Source of the DNA: Symsagittifera roscoffensis
Taxonomy: Eukaryota > Xenacoelomorpha > Acoela > Convolutidae
Reading direction: 5' to 3'
Assembly (NCBI RefSeq): GCF_963678635.1
Contig: NW_026971079.1
Location: 62,001 to 126,000 of the forward strand
DNA: 64,000 nt
Shown here: piece after piece, positions 55,864-64,000 of the stretch
Numbering within the stretch: position 1 is the stretch's first letter
How the letters are laid out: each line of letters opens with the position of its first letter
Translations under genes and position numbers: made by a program
The notes under the pieces: generated by a model
Told to the model about the DNA's origin: nothing
Databases searched by the model: none
Seen by the model: the letters and a program-made list of their open reading frames with translations, nothing else

Positions 55864-56580
55864 ATGACTAGTCCTTTACAAATAATCTCAGTGTCTGATC
55901 GAGAAAGAACAATTATTTACCAAACATACACGAGAGAGTCGATTGCAGTCATCCATCAACAGAAAGAGAGAGTCTCTCCGTCTACAGCAAGTCCGTTCAA
56001 TGACTTGGCTCCCCGAAAAAACGACGAGAATCAAAACGAGGAATGGACTACAAAAAGTCATATCATGCTACCGAACTACCTCCTTGATCACATCGATCTA
56101 CTTAGACAGAATCGAAAACGAATGTACGAGAGTTGCACTATTCACGAGAGCTATCCGGCATTAGAAAAGACGGAGATAAACGACACAACCTCGCTCGAGC
56201 AGTCTCCAAGAAAAATTCTCTTCGCGTATGACTGCGAGTCAATGCCGTTGTATGAAAATCAGGAGGGATGTATTCGTGATTATGCAGAGCGCGAAGCGTA
56301 CTGGGATATTCCGACAGCAATGTCTCCCGAGTCGTTTGTTAGGGGAGCAGTTTCAACTCCAGAACAATCAACTTCCTATTCGGATGCTCGGGTTTCATCT
56401 AGTGCGGAGACAATTGATCTAGTCACCCCAGATCTCATTCAAGGCACTCCTCCAAATGCAGCTTGCTATGCGCCAAAAAAAAGAGAAAACTACAGTTTCG
56501 AGGTTTCTAATAACTTAAACAAAAAACTTTCCTTTGTTTCAAATATTATTCCAAGGTTTTATATTTTCATTTTTGTTTGA
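55864..56580 (+). CDS. Orphan Polinton-borne gene (238 aa)
   Basis: ATG at 55,864. It is hydrophilic with many Ser, Glu, Thr and Arg residues, and the middle part (LPNYLLDHIDLLRQNRKRMY) may be a helix. A short phrase KILFAYDCESMPLYENQEG lies near residue 120. The last 18 residues are hydrophobic (FVSNIIPRFYIFIFV). I do not recognise any family. It is the only plus-strand gene inside the inverted-repeat module. It may be an early or host-interaction protein, but nothing in the sequence proves this. Confidence 0.55.
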   Translation: MTSPLQIISVSDRERTIIYQTYTRESIAVIHQQKERVSPSTASPFNDLAPRKNDENQNEEWTTKSHIMLPNYLLDHIDLLRQNRKRMYESCTIHESYPALEKTEINDTTSLEQSPRKILFAYDCESMPLYENQEGCIRDYAEREAYWDIPTAMSPESFVRGAVSTPEQSTSYSDARVSSSAETIDLVTPDLIQGTPPNAACYAPKKRENYSFEVSNNLNKKLSFVSNIIPRFYIFIFV

Positions 56581-56757
56581 TTTGACTTCTAAGCTGTTTT
56601 AACATTACTGTGTGTATATTTTTTGTCTCAGTTTTTATTTTGCTTAATAGATCAATTAAAGTTTGCCCCGTAAAGTTTTCAGCAAAATGTTAGAGAAAAA
56701 CTAGAAAAAAATCACAAATCGAGAATAATTTTACGCTAAAATTGTTGTTTGAGAAAG

Positions 56758-56761
<4 letters not shown>

Positions 56762-56794
<33 letters not shown>
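56762..56794. repeat. (GA)n microsatellite
   Basis: About 16 GA units directly before the hairpin cluster. Confidence 0.95.
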
Positions 56795-56797
<3 letters not shown>

Positions 56798-56828
56798 ATA
56801 CACTTGCTCAGTAGTGAACCCCATTTGG

Positions 56829-57019
56829 AATATCCTTTTCGGGATATTGCTTTCTTTTCAAAAGAAAGATAAATATGGAAGGGTCCAACATTTTCTTGTT
56901 GGTAGTCCAACCATATTTATTTGGCTTTTTTTATCAAACACTCTCTGTCCTCTCTCTCTCATCATACTTTGTGCCCGGTGGGGTTAGCCAGGTCTTACGC
57001 AAAGTAACAGAGAGTGTTT
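56829..57019. repeat. Cluster of hairpins
   Basis: Perfect arms: AATATCC/GGATATT (56,829 and 56,842), CTTTCTTTT/AAAAGAAAG with one-base loop (56,850-56,868), ATAAATATGG/CCATATTTAT (56,869 and 56,911) enclosing CCAACA/TGTTGG, and AAACACTCTCTGT/ACAGAGAGTGTTT (56,936 and 57,007) enclosing ACTTTG/CAAAGT. Confidence 0.9.
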
Positions 57020-57630
57020 TAACCCATAAATCTGCATTATATTACATTCATATACATGTTTTGGGTGTAAAACGGACAATTTTTTGGTAAAAATGTGAAA
57101 AAAAAAATTATGTTTTTTTTTTCGAAAAATGAACATGACCCTTAACCCTGCTCAGAAATTCATGGCAAATTGATTGAGGGTAGTTTCAATGGATTTGGAG
57201 AGAAAAAAATTTTTTCCCAATTTTTTTTTTTCAATATTTTCACAAAAATCAGATTTTCTCAAAAAATCACAACTTTTTAAGCGTCTACTCTCATTGATTG
57301 GGCTATAATTGTTTTTTTTTAATTTCTACGCTTGTCCTAATTACGTATCAGATAGCTCCTAAAATTTTCAAACCACATTCACTTGAATTTAAAACGAGAA
57401 CGAATAATTCAAGCTAAAAATGAAGGAAAAAAGAAGTTAAAAAATTATGTTTTTTAAATTTCGAACTTGACCAGTAGAACTGTGCTCGAGGTCCCACAAA
57501 ACTTACTGGTTTTTTTGTTGATAGATTTAAAAGACACTTTTTTAAACATTACTTTTCCTTTTTTCACAACATAAAAAGTTTGAGGTTTTCCTTTATTTTG
57601 AAAAAAAAAATTTCACTTGAAATTACAGAA

Positions 57631-57723
57631 CGGGAGGCGTTCCCGAGGAGCGTAGCGACGAGCAACGCCGGGTTAGCTATTGCCCCTTAAACCAAACGGC
57701 CATGCCTTAATATTTCGAAGGAC
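57631..57723. repeat. Internal inverted repeat, right arm
   Basis: Reverse complement of 54,069-54,161 with one mismatch. Outside it the similarity decays (CATGATATGAAATG against the left arm's CATATCAAG side). Confidence 0.93.
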
Positions 57724-58435
57724 ATGATATGAAATGTTTCACGGGACACTGAATGACATGAAGGAAACTTTGATTCCGATATCTTTTACACATTCAAATG
57801 ACAATCTATGCTTATCATGCATCGGTAACTATCAAGGTGTCAAATTTGCAAAATTTTCATTTTTTAAGTTTACTAGTTTATTTCAACTTAATTAGTTAGT
57901 TGAGGGCTTTACTTTCTGAATACTTTTATCTCATGTTTCTACTTTTTATTATACCTATTTACGCAAACCAAGAAGTGGGCTTGAAATCATTAGGAAATTA
58001 CTGTTTCACAGTTAAAATTAGTCAGAAAAAGTTTTAGGCTCTATCTGAATCATTCTAAGCTTTAAATTTTGTAATTTAGTGCTGAAATGTTAATTGAAAG
58101 TCTAAACCAGTCCCCTAAAAAAGCCAAAACTTTATCGCTAACCCTTAAAATTAACAGCAAAAGTTTGAGGCTGTAAATGAATCAGTTTTTAGTATACAAA
58201 ACCCCTGCACTTGAGCAGAGTGATGAGACATATAGAGCTTAAAGCTAGAATAAACCCTGTTTTTGGAAAGGAAAGTACTTATTGTCAAGACGGCGAAGTA
58301 TAACTCTCGTTAATGGCTTCTACTTGCCCTTACCCGCAAAGTTTTTTGGTGCTAGTCACTTCTCGCTTTTGCTTTTTCATAACCAGTTCTACTTCTTGAA
58401 ATTTTCTTGAATTACTTCAGTAACTGCAACAAACA
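57724..58435. promoter_or_regulatory. Upstream region of the polymerase gene
   Basis: About 700 AT-rich bases before the polymerase start. No TATA box is clear. Pyrimidine-rich sequence (CTTCTCGCTTTTGCTTTTTC) lies 60-80 bases before the ATG. No small gene seen. Confidence 0.35.
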
Positions 58436-61400
58436 ATGCCGAACTCTACTTCTATCGCGACACCTGTTCCTTGCCAGCAGTGCGGAAAAATACTGAGCTC
58501 TAAAAGGAACTTGAGAAGACATGAGCAAAAAGTTCACAAGATCCTTCCTCCCCCTCCTCCTCAAACTGTTTGCGATGAGTGTCTCGAGTCATTCGAGAGT
58601 TTGTCGGAAGCCCGAGAGCACGTCGAGCTGGTACATGACATGACTTCGAATAGTCATTGTATCTATTGCCATACAATATTTCTCACCGCGGAAAGCTATG
58701 GACAACACTTGCTGAAGAAGCACGCATTGCCAGTTTGGGACGGCATTGAGACGACGTCTTCCGCTGCCCCAACGGAAAGCGCGTTCAGAGGCAAATTGCG
58801 TCGATACGATCTCAAAGTTGGTGAAAAAGAAATGGATTTGCTTCAAGTCATGATGCAAAACAAGGAGGAAATAGATGCTCTTATACTGGAAAGGGTCAAA
58901 GAGGGTCCGAACAAGGTGCAATTCCACGTGGAAGTGGGAATGATCAAAATTCCCACTGTGCAAGACGGGGACAGTGGAAACTTCGAAAGGACCATGCTGT
59001 TTCTGAACACTAAGACATTGACAGTGTACTTCGAGGGAATAGCTGGGGTTCAATTCTTGGAACTGATTGAACATATGGTCAACCAAGTCAATTCGTTCTC
59101 TTCTCATGGTAGCGGATGGATTATTGACAGAATTGAAAAATTGCAAATCAGTTTCGCGGCCTTCTCACCAATAAGAGCAGGATCCTACCTCGAGCTACCT
59201 GATGCACTCAGCGCAGCATCTACTCTGCTCACAAATATCAACACTAAAGATGATGACCGTTGCTTTCTCTACTGCTTTGTTGCCGCATATCACAATGTGA
59301 ATGAGCCGGCCCTCTACCTTACATCTAGACGGTGGCTGGAGAAAAACAAAGTCTCAACCTACAATCTCGACAAAGAAGGAATTGTGAAAATCAATGGGGA
59401 ATACGAAATGCCAATGGGTCTGATGGATATGGACAGATTTGAAAAGTTGAACAATTGTCAAATCAACGTCTTCCGGTAAGCAAATTCTAATTGCCTTCTA
59501 AAAATTTTAAAATTCCTTCAATAATGTTCTTCACCTATTCAAACACCCTTTTTATTTCATTCCAAACCTAGGAATAAAAATTATTTTTCTGTTCAGGTAC
59601 AACGATGGCGAATTGTTGCCCATAAGAGTATCGAGCAGATGCACTACTAGCCTGATTGTGGACTTGTTGCTGCTGACAGATGGATCAAAATATCACTATG
59701 TGTTGATGAGTGATCTCCAGAAACTGGTCGAGTACGTGCGGCACAACGTGCACCAATTTCAATCTGAGATTTGTCGCAAATGTTTCCACACATGCGCTTC
59801 ATTCGAAACTCTGAGAAGACATCAAGAACTGTGCTACCAAGACGAAGATGTCGTCATAACAATGCCCAAGCCGGGAAAAGATGACCACAAGTTCAAAAAC
59901 TTAACAGCTCGTTGGTACGTACCCAGAGTAATCTACTTTGATTTGGAGTCACTGCTCTTACCAGTATACGGACCGCAACCTGATCCGCGAAAGTCTAGCA
60001 CGCAAACAATTGAAATCCATCAACCGTGCGGCTACGCGTTAGCAGTAATCGAATTTGGGAAAAAAGACCTGTTAAAGTTTGAGCTTAAAAGAGGACCGAA
60101 TGTGATGGAAGAGCTAATTAGCTCCCTTGAATCGTTAGCGAGACAAATTTACGTAGAAAAAAGGAAATATTACACTTTCACTGGTATAACAGACCAGGAA
60201 CGGGAAGATGCTACAATTTGTTGGATATGCGAGAATGATTTTTCCGACAATGATCAAGTGGTACTTGATCATTGCCATTACACCAACAAGTTTCTGGGTT
60301 GGGCACACAATGAGTGTAACGTTAATAGAAAAACAACAAATTACATTCCAGTGGTAGCTCATAATTTGTCAAATTATGATTTACACTTTATAATCAAAGC
60401 GCTGGCAAAAAGCGATTCGGAAAACACTTTTTCCGTAATACCCGCATCTGAAGAAAAATATATATCCTTGACAATCTCAGTCTACATAAAAACGTACACG
60501 GACAAAAACGGAAAAATCAAAAAACTCTACGAAAATCTGAGATTCATCGATTCGTATAGGTTCATGCTAGCATCGTTGGCAAAACTTGTCGATAATTTGC
60601 CCAACGAAAAGTTTTTTCTGCTGGAGAACTATTTTGAAAAACTCGGCCACTCATGTGAAAAAGTCAGTCTGTTGAAACAGAAAGGGCATTACCCCTACTC
60701 ATACTTCAACTCATTCGAAAAATTCCGAGAAACTCGCCTTCCCCCACGAGCAATGTGGAAAAATAGTCTAACAGGAGGGGATGTGAGTGTTTCAAGAAGC
60801 GAGTACAACCATGCCCTTAAAGTTTTCACCGAACTGAAGTGTGGCTCACTTGGTGATTACCACGACTTGTACTTGACTACAGATGTGCTATTGCTTGCTT
60901 CCGTTTTCGAAGCTTTTCGTGAAGTTTGCTATCAAACATACGGGCTGGATTGCGCCTGTTACTTCACGGCAAGTAACCTTTCCGGGGACGCCTTTCTAAA
61001 AGTTTGTAAGCCCGAACTGAAACTCTTAACGGACCGTGAACATCTAGACCTTGTGCAGCGAATGATACGAGGAGGCATGTCGTCGGTTTACGCGCGCCGA
61101 TTTTACAAAGCAAACAATAAATACCTCGACGATTTTTCGCCCTCAGAACCATCAAGCTACATCCTCAATATTGATGCAAACAATTTGTACGGGGGGATAA
61201 TGAAACACTGCCCTTTACCCTTAAACGATTTTTCAATAGTTGAAAAAAGTCTGGCAGACATACTGCTCACCAGCGAAACCTCAGAGTGGGGTTATATAGT
61301 TGAAGTCAATTTAACCATACCCGACGAGCTTAACGACTTCTTTGCTGATTACCCCCTTGCCCCCTCTCGTGAAGTAGTGGACATCGGTGCAATGAGCAAC

Positions 61401-63015
61401 GAGCAAGTCGACATGTTGGGAAAATTGGGAATCACCACACTGCCAAAAGTGCCAAAGCTTCTACAGACCTTGCATCCTAAAGAAGGTTATGTTTTGCACT
61501 ACCTTACCCTAAAATTGTACCATGAGCTGGGAATGAAAATAACTCACCTCGGAAAAGTTCTTCAGTTCCGCCAAAGTCACTGGATGGCACCCTTTGTCGA
61601 CCTCAACACCCGCCTACGAAAAGCCGCGGTAAATAAATTCCAGGAGAACTTCTACAAGCTAATTGTTAATTCAGCTTTCGGTAAGACAATGGAGTCTAAG
61701 TTAGGAAGAAAGAAGCTGGAGATTGTAAGGAATGAGAGAGAACTTTTACAAAAAACAGCTCTGAGCACAATGAAAAGCTTTCAAATCATTGACGATCAAT
61801 TAGCCACAATTAGCTTTTCAGTAACAAAAATATTATGGGATAAACCTATGATAGTTGGTGCGACCATCCTAGACCTCGCCAAGCGTTTCATGTTTCAGTT
61901 TCATTATCAAAAAATGAAACCAAATCTAAACTTGGAACTCCTTTACTCCGACACGGATAGTTTTATTTACGCTATAAAAACTGATGACGTTTACCGAGAC
62001 TTGGAGAAAATAAAAGCTGATTTCGACTTTTCAAATTACGATAAGGACCATTTCTTGTTCGAGGACACCAACAAGAAAGTTGTGCTGAAGTTCAAAGACG
62101 AGACTGGTGGGAAGCCGATCAGAGAATTCATCGCCCTAAAACCGAAACTATATTCGGTCGTCCTTAATGGTAAATAAAATTTAAGCCACCCTTCCACCCC
62201 CATTCCTACCTTTTACAGAACAAAAATACCACCACCAACCTACCTACACCCCTTAATTTGTTGCATTAAACTATGGGCATTTAGCTGATTTGGGCAACAT
62301 TATACAATGTTGCCTAAACGTTGATTTATCTGACAACATATTCCCTCTTTTTTCCACTTTTTTAATCATAATTTGGAGTCTTCTGCTCTTTTTTGGTAAA
62401 ATGAATCAAATTTTGTTCGGTATAAATTGAGTGGCTGAAGTGAAATGAAGCTATCCCCTACGTTGTAGAAAAGAATAATAATTTTGCTTCTGTTTAGAAG
62501 GCACTCAAAAATTGAGTGCCAAAGGAATTAAACGGAGTGCACAGAGAGAATTGGTCCACCAAACCTTCAGGGACACATTATTCACTGGAAAAACAATGAG
62601 AGTATACAACTATAATATAGTTTCGAAAGGTCACACCAATATGACAGTGAAACAAAACAAACTTGCATTATCACCATTCGACTCAAAACGTTTTCTACTT
62701 TTCGACGGAATTTCGACAGTGCCCTTTGGCCATAAAACCGCTGAAGAAAATGCTTTTCTAGAAGACATTTACATGGACACCGAGTGGGCCAACTCATACA
62801 ATGAAACTGATAACAGTTCTCCCGATTTTACACTTCCGGATTGGAGATTTTTACAGCGGCCCTACTCAGAAGTAGAGCTGCAAGAAGAAGAAGAAGCTTC
62901 TAGTAGCCGAGTCCGTGAACGTCCCCCTATAAAAAACCCATTTATTTTATCTGAAGCTTCAGAAGAACGACCATCTAAAAAACAGCGCAAAGAAAACCAA
63001 AACAATAAACATTAA
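58436..63015 (+). CDS. POLB: Protein-primed DNA polymerase B with zinc-finger N-terminus, three exons
   Basis: Exons 58,436-59,475, 59,597-62,169 and 62,498-63,015 give about 1,376 residues, normal for the family. Exon 1 has three C2H2 fingers (C13, C16, H29, H34; C46, C49, H62, H67; C75, C78, H91, H96), then the conserved N-terminal domain. Exon 2 has a C2HC finger, Exo I (IYFDLES), an Endo VII-like zinc segment (CWICEND...LDHCHYTNK...AHNECN), Exo II (AHNLSNYDLHF), Exo III (YHDLYLTTDVLLL), motif A (NIDANNLYGG), motif B (IVNSAFGKTME) and motif C (LLYSDTDSFIY). Exon 3 holds the C-terminal LALSPFDSKRFLLFDGIST. All catalytic residues are present. It replicates the element from protein-primed ends. 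A poly(A) signal AATAAA lies at 63,107. Confidence 0.93.
59476..59596 (+). other. POLB: Intron 1 of POLB
   Basis: 121 bases, G/GTAAGC donor and TTTTTCTGTTCAG/G acceptor. Without splicing the frame stops at TAA inside the donor. Splicing joins INVFR to YNDGELLPIRV in phase, which is the expected continuous domain. Confidence 0.9.
62170..62497 (+). other. POLB: Intron 2 of POLB
   Basis: 328 bases, G/GTAAAT donor and TTTTGCTTCTGTTTAG/A acceptor. Splicing joins PKLYSVVLN in phase to KLSAKGIKRSAQRE, the usual order of these polymerases. Unspliced, the frame stops three codons into the intron. Confidence 0.88.
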
Positions 63016-63374
63016 AGTCTGAAACATATATTTTCAGATGATTTTTACTCTTCGTCCTTTTTATACTTCGACTTGTATATGTTTTGGTTTTTACCAATTT
63101 ACAACTAATAAAATGCTCGTATTGAGCTCAATCACTGTTTTAACATAAATAGCTTCAGGCAAATAAACTAGTAGACGCAAACCAAGTGTTAATTCAAACA
63201 AATGTGTGAAATCCTTAGGCTTGTTAACAAACTTTAATAGCATGACAAATCTTTGACGAAAAGAAAGAAAGAAAGCCAGGAAATGATATCCACATGAAAC
63301 TAGGACGAAAAAGAAAAGTTCAGGATTTAGGACGATTAATTTTAATTATCGCGGGAAAAGGGACCGCTTTAAAA
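63016..63374. other. Right subterminal region of the Polinton
   Basis: AT-rich, holding the POLB poly(A) signal and GAAAGAAAGAAAG at about 63,260. No gene. Confidence 0.5.
63107..63112 (+). terminator. Poly(A) signal of POLB
   Basis: AATAAA about 92 bases after the POLB stop. Confidence 0.5.
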
Positions 63375-63607
63375 GGAATTAGAAGGAATTATTGTATCGC
63401 GTCCCGGTTGTTGAGCTCAGCTTAACAAGATCCTAAGGAGGGGGTCTTTTACTTTAGGGGTGGCAACTTGCGATCATTTACAAAATCCTAGGATAGGGGT
63501 CCTCCAAAAAATTAAGGACCCCTTTCCTAGGATTTTGCTTTACGTGAGGACCCCCCCTTAGGAAGGACCCCCCCCCCTTAGGATCCGGGACACGATACAA
63601 TACTACT
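63375..63607. repeat. Polinton right terminal inverted repeat
   Basis: Inverted partner of 45,332-45,573. The outer 130 bases are almost identical apart from shorter C-runs. The inner half has more changes. It also contains the inner inverted copy of its own end (ATTGTATCGCGTCCC at 63,390-63,404). Confidence 0.93.
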
Positions 63608-63613
63608 CCCGAG
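63608..63613. repeat. Right target-site duplication CCCGAG
   Basis: Identical to 45,326-45,331. Confidence 0.93.
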
Positions 63614-64000
63614 AACCAGAAGGGCTTTTGGGAAGAATTGCTGTTCTTAGAGGTTGCCAAAAAAACAGCTTTTCCACCGGATTCAAGAGTCCGGAAAGGT
63701 CTTTGGAAAAGATAGCAAACTGTTTTGTCACTTGTAGCTTCCTGAAATGGCTCGAACTGAATTTAATTAACCTTAATTCATTTTTTAGATAATGGAAAGC
63801 TAGGAGTTGAGGGAAAGGGTTGATCTATCTCGGATGGATATGGTTATTTTTATCTACTGAACAAAAAGAAAAGTAATTTAATAACTAAGTAGTAGCCCTG
63901 TTTTTAGGAGTGACCTCGTGGTCTGGGGATACTGAGGCCCAGCTCTGAGCTCACTATTTTTGCACATAACTATGTTACTTTGCGTGGTTTGGCCGATAGC
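63614..64000 (+). other. Flank after the Polinton, probably the rest of LINE C copy 3
   Basis: It begins AACCAGAA, as the uninterrupted copy at 36,145-36,152 does, then diverges because copy 1 is truncated there. No open frame of note. Confidence 0.4.

Larger units (their letters stand above)
56581..57630. other. Non-coding region with hairpin cluster
   Basis: It contains a (GA)n tract at 56,762-56,794, several hairpins at 56,829-57,019 and then AT-rich, A-run-rich DNA. The short plus frame 56,875-57,090 is made of hairpin sequence and I do not call it a gene. Confidence 0.6.
45332..63607 (+). mobile_element. Polinton/Maverick element, complete with TIRs and 6-bp TSD
   Basis: 18,276 bp bounded by inverted ends AGTAGTATTGTATCG...CGATACAATACTACT and flanked by the direct repeat CCCGAG at 45,326-45,331 and 63,608-63,613. 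A 6-bp duplication, AG...CT-type ends, a size of 15-20 kb, a protein-primed PolB, a retroviral-type integrase, an adenain-like protease, a packaging ATPase and jelly-roll capsid proteins are the defining set of this class. Several genes are damaged (integrase, exonuclease-like), so the copy is young enough to keep its ends but probably not autonomous. Confidence 0.97.

Noticed and set aside
56875-57090. Small plus-strand gene of 71 codons
   Set aside because: Its first half is made of hairpin arms and CT repeats, with no coding-like composition.
1-64000. tRNA or rRNA genes
   Set aside because: No cloverleaf-like or conserved rRNA sequence was recognised on either strand by eye. A dedicated search would be needed to exclude degraded copies.

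Overview
This window looks like repeat-dense heterochromatin or an intergenic stretch from an invertebrate animal. I see no ordinary cellular gene in it. The evidence for a metazoan nuclear genome is a degenerate Gypsy-type LTR retrotransposon with a spliceable-looking neighbourhood, APE-type LINEs of the CR1 kind (one with a 2A-like peptide), and an intact-looking Polinton/Maverick element whose polymerase gene carries GT-AG introns. I cannot name the phylum. Layout: 1-12,753 is the coding part of a Gypsy-like retrotransposon on the minus strand. Reading downwards from about 12.7 kb it runs gag, aspartic protease, reverse transcriptase, RNase H, integrase, a long acidic pol tail, and then an extra reading frame with an SGNH-hydrolase-like domain that leaves the window at base 1. 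It is broken by many stops, frameshifts, a 1.38-kb tandem duplication and small minisatellite expansions. 12.75-20.4 kb is non-coding leader-like DNA with an iterated GGAGGGTT motif, present in two large copies.

16.6-45.3 kb is a same-orientation pile of three LINE families, here called A, B and C. Families A and B follow each other in the same order in repeated units (about 17.4-25.75, 25.75-36.17 and 36.17-45.33 kb). Copies share the same inactivating stops, so the region grew mainly by segmental duplication of already dead elements. Family C carries an exact 2A-like motif (GDVETNPGP) at the start of its second reading frame.

45,332-63,607 is an 18,276-bp Polinton with about 235-bp terminal inverted repeats and a perfect 6-bp target duplication (CCCGAG). 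It was inserted into a family C copy, and a related uninterrupted site lies at about 36.13 kb. Left to right on the plus strand it holds two unknown proteins, a DEDDh-like exonuclease split by a frameshift, a PC4-like DNA-binding protein, a small peptide, a two-TM membrane protein, the FtsK/HerA-type packaging ATPase, two conserved small Polinton proteins, a retroviral-type integrase broken by stops, the penton-like minor capsid protein, a basic core-like protein, the double-jelly-roll major capsid protein and an adenain-like protease. Next comes a 3.5-kb module bounded by a 93-bp inverted repeat. It holds two minus-strand genes (a protein with a weak HUH-like motif and a second PC4-like protein) and an orphan 238-residue plus-strand gene. 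Last is a zinc-finger-fused protein-primed DNA polymerase B in three exons.

Together the Polinton genes supply replication (PolB, PC4-like proteins, exonuclease), integration, packaging, capsid and maturation. It is a virus-like transposon whose integrase, exonuclease and protease start are damaged or questionable in this copy.
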